DNA of 64,000 bases from Toxorhynchites rutilus septentrionalis (lineage: Eukaryota; Arthropoda; Insecta; Diptera; Culicidae): contig NC_073745.1 in assembly GCF_029784135.1 (NCBI RefSeq), positions 315,384,787-315,448,786 on the forward strand. Direction: 5' to 3'. Positions 10,070 to 21,700 of this stretch are shown in pieces. The position numbers and the translations under genes are program-made. The notes beneath the pieces are model-generated. The model was given only the letters and a program-made list of their open reading frames with translations, made no database searches and was not told where the DNA came from. Position 1 is the first letter of the stretch, and every line of letters starts with the position of its first letter.

Positions 10070-10680
10070 TCAACCCGTTATGGGCAGGGATCATAGGAAC
10101 AACTTTGTAGAAGATACAATGTTTCTGGAAAGCATTCCTGAGGAGTTATAATTTTTTTCTGCATTTTTTTTCCTAAACAGGGATCATAAAACCAACTTTT
10201 CAGAAGACACCATGAATTATAAATTTTACCTCGGTTTGATTATTTTTTACCACTGTGCACCCTAGCGGTAGGATTGTGAATCAAACAATTGTCATTCCGA
10301 TAAGACACAATGTTTCTAGAAAACATTCCTGGGAATGTTTTTTTTTCCTTGAGATTTTTATTGACCACTGTGCGTCCTAGCGGTGATATTATGAACTAAA
10401 CCATTGTCATTCCGTAATAGCCAGGGATCATAGGATCAACCTTTCTGAAGACAACATATTTCCAGAAAGTTTTCCTGAGAAGTTAATAATTTTTCTCCGT
10501 CTTGAGTTTTTTTTTCTTACCACTGCGTGCTCTAGTGGCGATATTGTGAACTAAACCATTGTCTCCCCATGATGGCCAGAAATCCTAAGATCGTCTTTGC
10601 TGAAGACACCATGCTTCTAGAAAGCATCTCATAGGAGCTATTTATTTCTCCCCGACTCGAGGGCTTTTGGATCACTGTGC
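10070..10680. repeat. Degenerate tandem repeat, about 150-180 bp period
   Basis: Roughly four diverged units share a core: CCATTGTCATTCCG, then GGATCATAGGA, then TGAAGACA, then TTTCTxGAAAGCATTCCTG, then a T-rich run and ACCACTGTGCGTCCTAGCGG. The clearest joins are near 10078, 10260, 10400 and 10555. Period and identity vary between units. There is no coding capacity. Confidence 0.6.
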
Positions 10681-10806
10681 GGCACCTGTCTAATAACTCG
10701 CATAAGCCTGGCCCATTGGGTAGTGCTCACTACCGGGGGAACATATTTAATTGTGCTCTTAGATGCATTTGATTAACTCCCGTCCGCCGTCTGTTTCATG
10801 AACGAT

Positions 10807-11073
10807 TTAAAGTATGTATTTGCGCGTGTGTGTGCATGTACATGTACCTGTGCATGGGCGTTTTCGTTTGCGTAGCATTTGTACATGTGCTTCTTTCTGC
10901 TGCAATTTCGCTCGAACATAATCTCCGTCTCTAACTTTTTCTTCGTCTAACTTCACTCCTAAACCCATTTCCGGTTTTTTAGGTTCGTTTTCAATGAACC
11001 GAAAGTCGTCATCTTCGATTCCAAACTGGCATCGCAAAACGATATTCAATTTCTGCTGCCAAAGCTCTTTCAA
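10807..11073 (-). CDS. Orphan open frame, unrecognised
   Basis: This is an 88-codon minus-strand frame rich in charged residues (RFIENEPKKPEMGLGVKLDE, KLQQKEAHVQ) with codon-like composition, unlike most ORFs in this AT-rich area. It has no ATG: the frame follows a stop and opens at TTG. The last residues come from a CA/TG-rich repeat. It could be an exon (possible acceptor ...TTGAAAG near 11071) or a relic of a coding sequence. I do not recognise the family. Treat it as a candidate only. Confidence 0.2.
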   Translation of the reverse strand: MKELWQQKLNIVLRCQFGIEDDDFRFIENEPKKPEMGLGVKLDEEKVRDGDYVRAKLQQKEAHVQMLRKRKRPCTGTCTCTHTRKYIL

Positions 11074-11518
11074 TTAATAACCATATTGTTTCATCATCAC
11101 TGGTCAATTAGAACCAGTATCAGTAAACCGGAAATCAAAACAATATTATATTTGACTTCCGCTCGCCAGTTATAATCACCTATTATCTATATAATTTGTA
11201 GTGTTCGTCATTTCCAACCAATTGGGAGTAGATTCCCCATAGAAAGTAGAGGGTCGGTTTAGGACCACCATTTTTGGAAGTGATGAAAAAAGGTACTTTG
11301 CCTATTTTTTACCCCTTTTCTACATTCATGAACCATACCGACCAGTAGAAAACATAGTAGAAGAATTGTACTACACATTTCAATGCCAACGTTATCAAAA
11401 ACAAGAACTTCATGTTATAAATCTTCGAATCCATGCTATATCTTTCGCAAATAAATTCTCTTTCATACTTTGTGATCCTTGCATTTGAAGAATCTATATC
11501 TTATTACTCTATATAAGG

Positions 11519-11600
11519 GATGGGCAAACGATAGTCCGCGGTCTACCGGTCGCCCGCGTAGGTATTCCTAGGCGCCCGCCAGCTGGTCTAGGACAGTGTC
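11519..11600 (+). repeat. hAT-like transposon end, solo
   Basis: The sequence GGGATGGGCAAACGATAGTC resembles hAT termini of the CAGGGATGGGCAAAC type without the leading CA. It is followed by a GC-rich stretch (GGTCGCCCGCG, GGCGCCCGCCAG) unlike its AT-rich surroundings. No partner end is visible. Confidence 0.3.
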
Positions 11601-12455
11601 ACCTCCAAACGCAAGGGATTAAATATCCCTTCACTTTTTTCCGTGATAATTATATAAGGTGTCTATGCTAACCTCAATAAAATATATTAGTTGTGTCTAC
11701 TCTTATTTCTTCAATAAAGTTTCCGTTTCAATATTTTCTTTCAGATTGTTAGTTATTCTATATAAACACATCCAGTTAGACCTTGTAATATATATTTTTT
11801 AAATTGTCATTAGAACAATTCAAACAATGTTTTCTCCAGGCATATCAAAAAAATATGTTTCAAATATAACTTTTAGAAAATTAAAGGTGGAAGTTAATTG
11901 TACGTTAATTGTAAAGTTAATAAGTACGTACAGTGGTGTTGAAATCATGATTTTTAAAGATTCTAATTGAAAGATTCCTAGGCATAGTTTGAAATGAAAT
12001 TGCAGTGAAATTAAAAAAGATAGGAGTTTGGATGTTAAAGAACAAATTGTAGAGCGTTTATAGTTAAACCACTTTTGCTTTTAAGTTTTTTCTTTCTAAA
12101 TATTACTTAAATCCACTAATTCAGATGTTTCTGTATCCTGTATTAAATTTTCAAATCATTCAGAAGGAAGTAACATAATCGTCTTACGTAGTGTACATTT
12201 TGAAGTAGAGCCACTTTAAGGCAAGCAGACTCCGAAACAAAAAAAGTTCAATAGCTCTCTTATTGGTGAAATTTGACCAATTGCGTAGAAGGATTTTTTT
12301 TCATGAAACATGAAACGTGGTTAATTCTATTGAACAGTTTTCTTCTCTTCGCACCTATCTAAATCATTCGTCCTATATTACCCATTCACGAGGCTCCTCC
12401 ATCACTGATTGACACATATCACCAAATATTGACCAAGGTTTTGTTTCATTCGCAG

Positions 12456-12746
12456 GCAACAGTGAAACTGGCAAACTAACCAAGGATCCTGGTTGTGGTG
12501 GCGGTGGCGTCGGCGGTGAAAACGGCGTCGACGGTGCGACTGGCGAGGACGTCGTGCTGGCGATGACCACCTTTGGCCAGATCAAGGCTGCCTCGAAGAA
12601 AGCTGGACACTGCATCGACCGGGCTGATAGCGAACAGCGCGAGACATGGTCCGGCAAGGTAGACTTTCTGCTGTCGGTAATCGGGTTCGCCGTCGATTTG
12701 GCCAATGTGTGGCGCTTCCCGTACCTGTGCTACAAAAACGGTGGCG
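12456..12746 (+). CDS. DAT: DAT exon 1 (first visible): N-terminus and start of TM1
   Basis: The donor GTAAGT at 12747 follows the KNGGG codons. The upstream boundary is a good acceptor (TTGTTTCATTCGCAG, ending 12455), and the frame stays open from 12413 without an ATG. The first in-frame ATG is 12563 (purine at -3), giving a cytoplasmic N-terminus [15 protein letters not shown] before ERETW, close in length to Drosophila DAT. Either translation starts at 12563, or the Gly/Asp-rich segment before it ([13 protein letters not shown]) is coding and spliced to an earlier exon. Confidence 0.85.
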
Positions 12747-15700
12747 GTAAGTGGTGCTCATGATTGCTAAATGGGTTCCATTCACGCGTGTGTAATAATG
12801 TGTGAAAAATGAAGAGCATTCGCTGAAGTGGGTTATTGAGGCGGAAATAAAGAAACAGACGGAGAAAAGCCCTGGGAAATGGCTTTGTACCGTCCCGTTC
12901 GTTCCGTCAACTGGGCAATGTCAAGCTAGCGGAAAGCAGAAAAGATGTTGACAATGATGGGGCAAATGCTTAAGAACTGTTGCTTCTGAGGAAAAAAAAG
13001 TGAAGTGCGAGAAATAGGAGTGCTTTAAAATTGAAATAAAAGCCTCGTCGAGCGCGTTGCAAAGTGCCCCGAGAAAGGGGGTAATTTTCACGTTCTGGCG
13101 TGGTTTACAGCGACCCGAAGATTGTTGTCAATACAGGTTGAGTCTGTATGACGAGACGAATATTACGCTTTTGGGAGGAAAAGGAACGAATTGTCCCTCC
13201 ATCCTGGGAAGCACTTTAGTCACATTCCATATATTACATCGGTCGAGGGTAAGGGTAATGCTTTTGAGTGACATTCGATTATAAGCGCTTGAGCAAGAAA
13301 TGGGTGTGCATTGTACCCTGGGAATGGATTCGAACCACTCATCGCTGTCAATCTGCAATATTTTTGGATAAATGAGCGATGATTCCTTGTTTTTTGAATT
13401 AACAACTTCTACGGTTCTCCAAATCGCAGAAATTCAGTAAAGTTCTGACTTGAAACACCATTCTCCTCTTCCAGTGCAACCTGTTGAGTCTAGAGTGCTT
13501 CACAGTTTCTTTTTCTAAACAGTTCGTTACTACGACGGATTACACATTTGCTTTCACGCCACAACCGCACAATCCGGTATGATTTGTAGCGGCAGCGTAG
13601 TATTCTCATCCACATTAGGAGGGGTTGCGAGGGAGAACGTGACAGATTTTGTACGATTCATTTCCCACCCTTTCCGGACGCTCCGCTGCCGCAGGAAAGA
13701 ACTGGTTCGAGGCAGCCGTATGGATTGAGTAGCCTTGGGGGTGTGTCACAAGCTGAGTGCCGTTACAAGAAGAAAACGGAAATTTCCCTTTCTTCCTTTT
13801 TAATCGTGTCCTTTCTTTTCTTGTGTCCATGGACAGCTTATGGGCCGGGTTCCACAACACAACGCCGGCGGTCGTCCCCGCTAACTTCGATGTCTTTATT
13901 CGCTGTGCTCACTCAACCGCGAATCTGTCCCTCACATTCCCCGGCAGATTGCTCCGGTTCTGAGAATCATCGCCCTCACACTCGAGAGTGCCGTGTTGGA
14001 TTATGTGAGATTTCATTTTAACCGCTTCGAAGAAAAGCGTGTGATTTTTAGATTCTTGGAACGAAAAAAAAAAACTGTAAGACTGAAGGGAGCAATCCGT
14101 TTGATCCTTGCTCGGTAGGGGTATTATAAATTATTATAGCTTTCAACAAGTGGTAATGGATCCACTTCCCCGGGACTGTTCTATGCGACTTGCATTTTCA
14201 TACTTTCGGTTTTCTCTTCGCACGTTTTTCTTGGCTTTAAAGAGTACAGAACTTTCCAACTTTCCAGTATACTGTATACTATTTTGTTTTTTTTTTATAT
14301 CGGTCAGTCGGAAACAATTACATTTGCACTGTTATCACAGATTAATTCAATTAACGTATTCTCTTCGCTATAGAATTATTGTTTTAGTTAATCATACAAA
14401 TTATGGTCAGTTCATTCTCGGCGCAAGTGCTCATTACCATTCTTGTTATTGCTCGAGATCAGATTAAGCACGGACAGACAGAGATCTAGATGTAGGGTGT
14501 CTTTCGAATCAGTAATTCCCAACTCTTTGAGCTTGATACTCAAAATATGTATAAAAAGCATAAAGAACCTCTTCAGTGAAAACTTTTAATTAATATGCGG
14601 CTTCTGCGAGAGGAGGAACAACATGCATTGCTCGTACTTTGAACGTTTTTCTCACAAACACAAACCAATCAGTTGTAGCCCATATTGTTCGAAGATGGCA
14701 AAGGAATCGCTCTGTCCCTGCAATTCAGAGTATACAACCCTTTGGTCCCCATCCACTTCCATCAGATAGATCTTCGAATTTTTATTGACCTTAGGTCGAT
14801 GGACGACCGGGCTAGAGTATTATTCTTGAGACTGTCGTAGAATATTCATATTTCACCTCCATTCACAATCTGATTAAAAACGTCTCTTTCGCTGTAGTCC
14901 GCTTGCGAGTGCAAAATCATTATTCACTATTTTATCAAAAACTACTACCGTAATTTTATGGAAATGTTTGCTAACTATTACACTTTCCAATAATTAACAA
15001 GTTTTGGCAATTTGGTGACTTACATGACTTCCTTAATGTGTGGAAATATGCGTTGACAAAAATAAAAGCCCATATTGCGGGGGATTCCCACACGAGCTCT
15101 CAGCTTGTGAAACTTATAAGAGTCGCTGGGATAAACAGAAGCGCTCTTTGAAGGAACGCTCGAAGCGCACTTTTGCGGAAATTTTAAAGGGCGCTTCTCC
15201 ACCGGCTCAAGAACAACAACCAATCAACACACAAAATGCCTTCGCCACGTTGCCCGTTGACGAAATGGAAGCGGACACAGCTAACGGGGGCACACTGTCC
15301 ATTTTCCAAGGGAATCCCCGGCGCAAAAATGTGACCACTCCCAAAGTTCAAGGACAAGTCCCTCCGGTGATAACCCATGTTAGCTTGTCTAAAAAATCGA
15401 GTGCAGCGGACAAGCAAAATCAGGTTCCCCCTGGCTTCCGTGGCAATAGTTCACCTTCGAACGACCCAGCACTCGAGGGGACATCAAAAACCCCAACTGT
15501 CCCTATTTTTCCGTCCAGCTCAACTTCCCAATCGGGATTTATAAAGTTGTCTGACCTTTTGGATCAAATCTTTAAGTGTTTTAATGTTTCCGACTCCATC
15601 AGAACCATTGTCATCTCAATGCTTCCAGTATTAAAGACAATTTTGCAACAATTGATGCAAACATGGCCCCTCCTTGCAATGATTATCTATCTTGATGTCT

Positions 15701-18700
15701 AATTCAAATAGAGAGGTCGTAGATATCACTGTTTTACAGTGGAATTGTCGTAGTCTTATCCCTAAATTGGATACATTCAAATTTTTAATTCATAAGTTCA
15801 ATTGTGATGTTTTTGCTCTGTCCGAAACTTGGCTTTCTTCGCGAGATGATCTCTCTTTCCATGATTTCAATATTATTCGCTTGGACCGTGATGACAGATA
15901 CGGAGGGGTGCTATTGGGGATCAATAAGTGCCACTCATTTTTTCGAATTGACCTTCAACCTATTGGAGGGATTGAAGCTGTTGCTTGTCATGCAAACATC
16001 AGAGGAAAAGACTTCTGTACTGTCAGCTTGTATTGGCCTCCGAGAGCTGCGGTTAGCCGCAAGCAACTTGTTGACATGTGCTCACTTCTTCCTGAGCCAC
16101 GATTGATCTTGGGAGACTTCAACTCTCACGGAACTGCCTGGGGGGAACAGTACGACGACAATCGTTCATCGTTGATATATGACCTTTGTAACAGCTTCAA
16201 TATGACCGTTTTTAATACTGGGGAAACAACACGTGTTCCTAAACCTCCTGCTAACCCAAGTGCTCTTGACCTCTCGCTTTGCTCGAATTCACTATCGTTA
16301 GATTGCAAGTGGAATGTAATCAAGGACCCCAACGGTAGTGATCACTTGCCAATCAAAATTTCCCTCACCATTGGGTCGAATTCTTCTGAATCTATAAACA
16401 TGGCATATGACCTCACAAGACACATTGACTGGAAAAAATATGCGGACGCGATTGCTCTAGCCATCAATTCCAGAGATGGTTTACCTCCATTGGAGGAGTA
16501 TAACTTCATTTCTCGTTTGATCTATGACAGCGCAGTTCGCGCTCAAACGAAACCCATCCCAGGCTCCACTATTCGTCGAAGGCCTCCCAATCCATTGTGG
16601 GATAGCCAATGTTCCAAGCTTTATCAGGATAAATCGAACGCATTCAAAGCTTTTCGGAAACGTGGAACCATTGAAAATTTTCAATCGTATTTAGACCTTG
16701 AAAATCAATTTAAAAACTTGATAAAAGGGAAAAAACGTGCTTATTGGCGAAATTTCGTGGGAGGTTTGTCACGAGAAACGTCAATGAAAAAATTATGGAA
16801 AGTGGCTCGAAACATGAGAAATCGCTCTTCAACGAATGAAAGCGAAGAATATTCACATCGATGGATTTTTAATTTTGCACGGAAGGTTTGTCCTGATTCC
16901 GCTCCTGTGCAAAAAATAGTTCGAGATATATCACAAGATAGGTGCGATCTTGATTCCGAGTTTTCGATGGTAGAATTCTCTCTTGCTCTCCTTTCTTGTA
17001 ACAATTCTGCCTCAGGATCGGATCGAATTAAGTTCAACTTGCTAATAAACCTCCCTGATGTTGCGAAACATCGCTTGTTGAATTTATTCAATCGGTTTCT
17101 GGAGCATAATATTGTTCCAGATGATTGGAGACAAGTACGAGTTATAGCTATTCAAAAACCCGGAAAACCTGCGTCCGACTTCAATTCGTACCGCCCAATA
17201 GCAATGCTGTCATGTATACGGAAATTGTTGGAGAAAATGATCTTGTTTCGCCTTGATCGATGGGTTGAAACGAATGGCCTCAGATACACAATATGGGTTC
17301 CGCAGGGGCAAGGGGACGAATGATTGTCTTGCGTTGCTTTCTTCAGAAATTCAAATGGCTTACGCCGAAAAAAAACAAATGGCTTCAGTATTCTTGGACA
17401 TAAAGGGGGCCTTTGATTCTGTTTCAATAGAGGTTTTGTCAGACAAATTACACTTTCGGGGTCTGCCGCCTCTATTGAATAATATGTTATATAACTTGCT
17501 TTGTGAGAAACATTTGAACTTTTCTCACGGAGATTCGGCAGTAAGTCGGGTCTCTTACACGGGCCTCCCCCAGGGCTCATGTTTAAGCCCCCTTTTGTAC
17601 AACTTCTATGTAAGCGACATCGACAATTGCCTTACACAAAATTGCAGCCTAAGACAACTTGCAGATGACGGAGTGGTGTCTGTCGTAGGATCAAACGAAT
17701 CCGACCTGCAAGGACCCTTACAAGATACTTTGAACAATTTTTCAACCTGGGCCATTGGGCTAGGGATCGAATTCTCCACGGAGAAAACAGAGATGGTGGT
17801 TTTTTCTAGGAAGCATAGACCAGCAAAACCAAAGCTTCAACTTTTGGGTAAATCGATCACAAATGCTATGTCATTCAAGTATCTTGGGGTCTGGTTCGAC
17901 TCCAAATGTATGTACTTGGGGGGCCCATATTAGGTATCTGAGTAAAAAATGCCAACAAAGAATAAACTTTCTCCGTACAATTACCGGCACCTGGTGGGGA
18001 GCCCATCCCGAAGATCTTATAATGTTGTATCGAACAACTATTCTCTCAGTGATGGAGTATGGCAGTTTCTGTTTTCAATCAGCTGCCAAAACACATCTCA
18101 TTAAACTCGAGCGAATTCAGTATCTTTGTCTGCGTTTTGCGTTGGGATGTATGCCCTCAATGCATACCATGAGCCTCGAGGTTTTGGCAGGCGTACTCCC
18201 ACTAAAAGATCGCTTCAAATTATTATCTCTTCGGTTCCTCATCCGGTGTAAGGTTATGAACCCATTGGTGATCGGAAATTTTGAGCAGCTGATCGGGCTA
18301 AATTTTCATTCTGGATTCATGACTTCATATCATGAATTCATCTCCATGCAGGTTGATCCTTCTTCGTATATTCCCAACCGTGTTTGTTTTCCTGACTACA
18401 TCAATTCCTCTGTATATTTTGATCTGTTCATTAAGGAGAAAATCCATGGAATTCCAGATAATCATCGATCGGGGATCATTCCTACGATCTTCAATGCAAA
18501 GTATGGGCGTATCAATTGTGATAATATGTACTTTACTGATGGGTCTTCTATGAATGAATCCACAGGATTTGGAGTGTTCAACGGATTTTTTAGCACCTCC
18601 CACAGTCTTCAGAATCTTTGCTCAGTGTATATTGCTGAATTGGCAGCAATACATTGGGCGCTGGACAGCGTCGCCTCACGACCTGTTGAACACTATTACA

Positions 18701-21700
18701 TTGTAACGGATAGTCTGAGCTCTGTCGAAGCTATCCGTTCAGTGAGGCCGGAAAAGCACTCGCCGTACTTCGTTGAGAGAATACGAGAAATTTTGAGTGC
18801 TTTAACCAGACGCTGTTATGTCATTACCTTTGTCTGGGTCCCTTCACATTGCTCAATTCCAGGTAATGAGAGGGCTGACTCATTAGCAAAGGTAGGTGCA
18901 ATTGAAGGCGAAATTTATCAGTGTTGCCTTCAGCGTTGCTATTTGCCTTCAATGAATTTTATTCTTTAGTTCGTAAAAATACCATCGTTAACTGGCAACG
19001 TACTCAATTATCCCTAAGGTTAGCCTCAAACCATGGTTCAAAAGTCTGGACTTGAGTCGGGACTTTATTCGCACCTTCTCCCGACTCATGTCCAATCACT
19101 GTTCGTTAAACGCGCTACTCTTTCGTTTTGATCTTGCCGACAGTAATATCTGTGCCTGTGGCCAAGGTTACCACGATATCGAACACGTTGTTTGGTCGTG
19201 CGAGGAGTATCATGTTGCCAGATCGAATTTAGAAAACTCTCTTCGGGCTAGAGGAAGGCAGCCCAATGTGCCGGTGAGAGATGTGTTGGCTGGTTTAGAC
19301 CTTGATTACATGTCCCAAATATATGTCTTCCTAAAAGTTATCGATCTTCGTGTCTGATTGTCCTTATATCCTTATATTCTCCTTTTCCTTTTCCTTCGCG
19401 AGAAATCAAATCCCTTCTTTTTAACAATAGAATAAGGTGAAATGTAAATACATATTAGATAAAAGATAGGCTTAAGAATTGAGTGTAATGAATGTGAGTG
19501 TGAATGTGAGAGTGAACATTGTCAACATATCCTTTTATCTCTTCCTTTTCCTGAAGAAAATATGTCATCCTTCTAAACTCGAGTAGACCGCGAGTAATCG
19601 GTTTTCTACACCATTAACAATAGAATTAAGGAAACATGTTTATATATACTTGTAACAATACAGTCAGGAGTTTGGCTCCTTTAAACTTATGTAACTGAGC
19701 CTGTAAAAATAAACGATTAAATTTAAAAAAAAAAATAAAAGCCCACCCCCGAAAAACAATATTAAAATCACTCAAAACCATTGAGTAACCCCTCGTTTCC
19801 AAATGTTATGACAGTTAGAGCTGTGCGGTATTATTAGCAATCGATATTGAAGAGATATGAAAAAAGTGTTGTTTACATTGTATTTAAAATAGCATTAGAT
19901 AACGATTTTCTCTATTTTTTCTGAATAAAAAACTTTTTTTTTAAAGTAAAAATAAAAATTTCATGAGTCTTTATCATAAAAACTACATTTTTCATTACAT
20001 TTCCATCATATTTAACTGGAATTAATTCATAAAACTTAAACCAAACATTCTATTTCAATGACACGCAAAATAAAAATAGAAAACAAGTATATAAGCCCGA
20101 GTTCGAGAAATAACAAATCACACAATAAAAGCAAAAAAGGTATAAGCATCAATATTTAGTGTGACCTCCTGAAGCTCCAATGACCTGTTGAAGACGATAG
20201 GCATACTATTGACCAAGTTCTGGAGGCGCTGAGGGTCGATTTCGTTCCACGCCTTCTGGAGAGCTGTGAAATAAGTGTCCTTATTAGTGAACACCATCTT
20301 TTACCACTTTGTTGTCGAGAATGGCCCACTGGTTCTCAACCGTGTTGAGATCATGACTTTGTGGTAGCCATTTAAGGGGTTTTATTTTGCGTGAACGAAA
20401 ATAGGTTTTGGTCTTCATAGCAGTATGCTTCGCGTCGTTGTCCTGTTGGAAAACGAAGCAGTAGGCCAGTTTTTGGAAGCGATTTCTTCAGGTTGTCCTT
20501 AAGAATGTCAATGTAGACATCTGCTGTCATAATTCCGTCAATTTTCTAAAAGCCTTTGGGTTTGTCAACATGTTTTCGTGATTATTCCAACCGTCTCAGT
20601 TTATTTTTCTTTCTGATAAACGGACGTTTTTCTATGAATCTGCTCTTGAGCCCACACCCAAACTAGCGTTGGCAGAAAACATGTCATCTTTGGCAGAAAA
20701 GATGCCATTTCCTGGTCATGAGAGTCAAATGCGCAAATAACGAGCTATTTTAAAAGCTTAAAAATGGTTTGTATGTATGCGAGCAGACATCTTTTTCTGT
20801 TTTCTTTTCTCTTTTCATTTGGGATTGTGCAAGAAAAAAGTCCATACGACGTCAATGGGGATCGAACCAAAGCCGGCTGGAATGCAAAGTTACTTTACAC
20901 GACCACGCTATCCATATAGCTGCCAGTGCTATTATAAAGGAGTGTGATAATATTACACCTCATCGTAAAATGAAGTTGGAAGGTGTTTTATAAGACGACA
21001 AAGAAGAACATGAACGAGAATATGTCTTTCTCTGTCTGGGCCGTGTATTTGGCGAACTATATGAAAAGCTTTCATATGCTTTCATTTAAATGTGTCTCCT
21101 GTTTCGCTCCCTCATATTGGCTCTAGCATATATATTATACAAATGATATACATGTATTGGGGAGAAAAACATTTTAGGTTATCTTTCAGCTCTTTTAATG
21201 TATTAAATCGGGATGCCAGAACATGTGCTAAAAATTAACTTTGTGTGCATGCTCAGATAGTCTGCGGGGAACGGGTTTGGCCGATTCCGGCAACGAGAGG
21301 TTTTCCCGAACCGGTCTTCCGACAACGGCCCCTTCCGGATCTGTCAACACGCGAACCGTAAGCTTTGTGCTTGTGCACAATTTCACGGACTGCCTCCCAG
21401 CTTATTTCGAACTTCTCTGCAATCTTCCGCTGTAAAATCTGCTGCAAATGATCCTGAACAACAAGATTGTTCAGAAGTTGCATGCCTATTTTCTTTTCAC
21501 CTAATTTAATTTTGTTGAAAACTCTTTGTGTAGACCACAACAATCGACTTTTATGTGCCAACGGAAGCTACAGTTTGTTTATATCGCGTCATCTGAAGTA
21601 CTGAAAGGATGTAGATAATATTGCACAGTCCAAGCTGTCCTGACATGTGGAAATGAGGGGTTACTCAAAGGTTTTGAATGATTTGAATATTATTTTGCGT

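Larger units (their letters stand above)
10681..12455. other. Region upstream of the first visible DAT exon
   Basis: AT-rich, with no clear promoter or 5' exon. It holds the orphan frame at 10807-11073 and a hAT-like end near 11519. If the DAT coding start lies in an earlier exon, its short ATG exon should be here or before the window, but none could be assigned. Confidence 0.4.
15073..19730 (+). mobile_element. I-clade non-LTR retrotransposon, 5' truncated, decayed
   Basis: The order is ORF1 C-terminal part, then ORF2 (endonuclease, reverse transcriptase, RNase H, C-terminal zinc motif), then a 3' UTR ending CTGAGCCTGTAAAAATAAAC and poly-A. The RNase H domain after the reverse transcriptase places it in the I clade (MosquI-like). 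It is flanked by a 15-bp target duplication AAAAATAAAAGCCCA at 15058-15072 and 19731-19745, showing insertion by target-primed reverse transcription. The first base falls inside ORF1, so the 5' end is truncated. At least three frameshifts disable ORF2. Confidence 0.85.
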
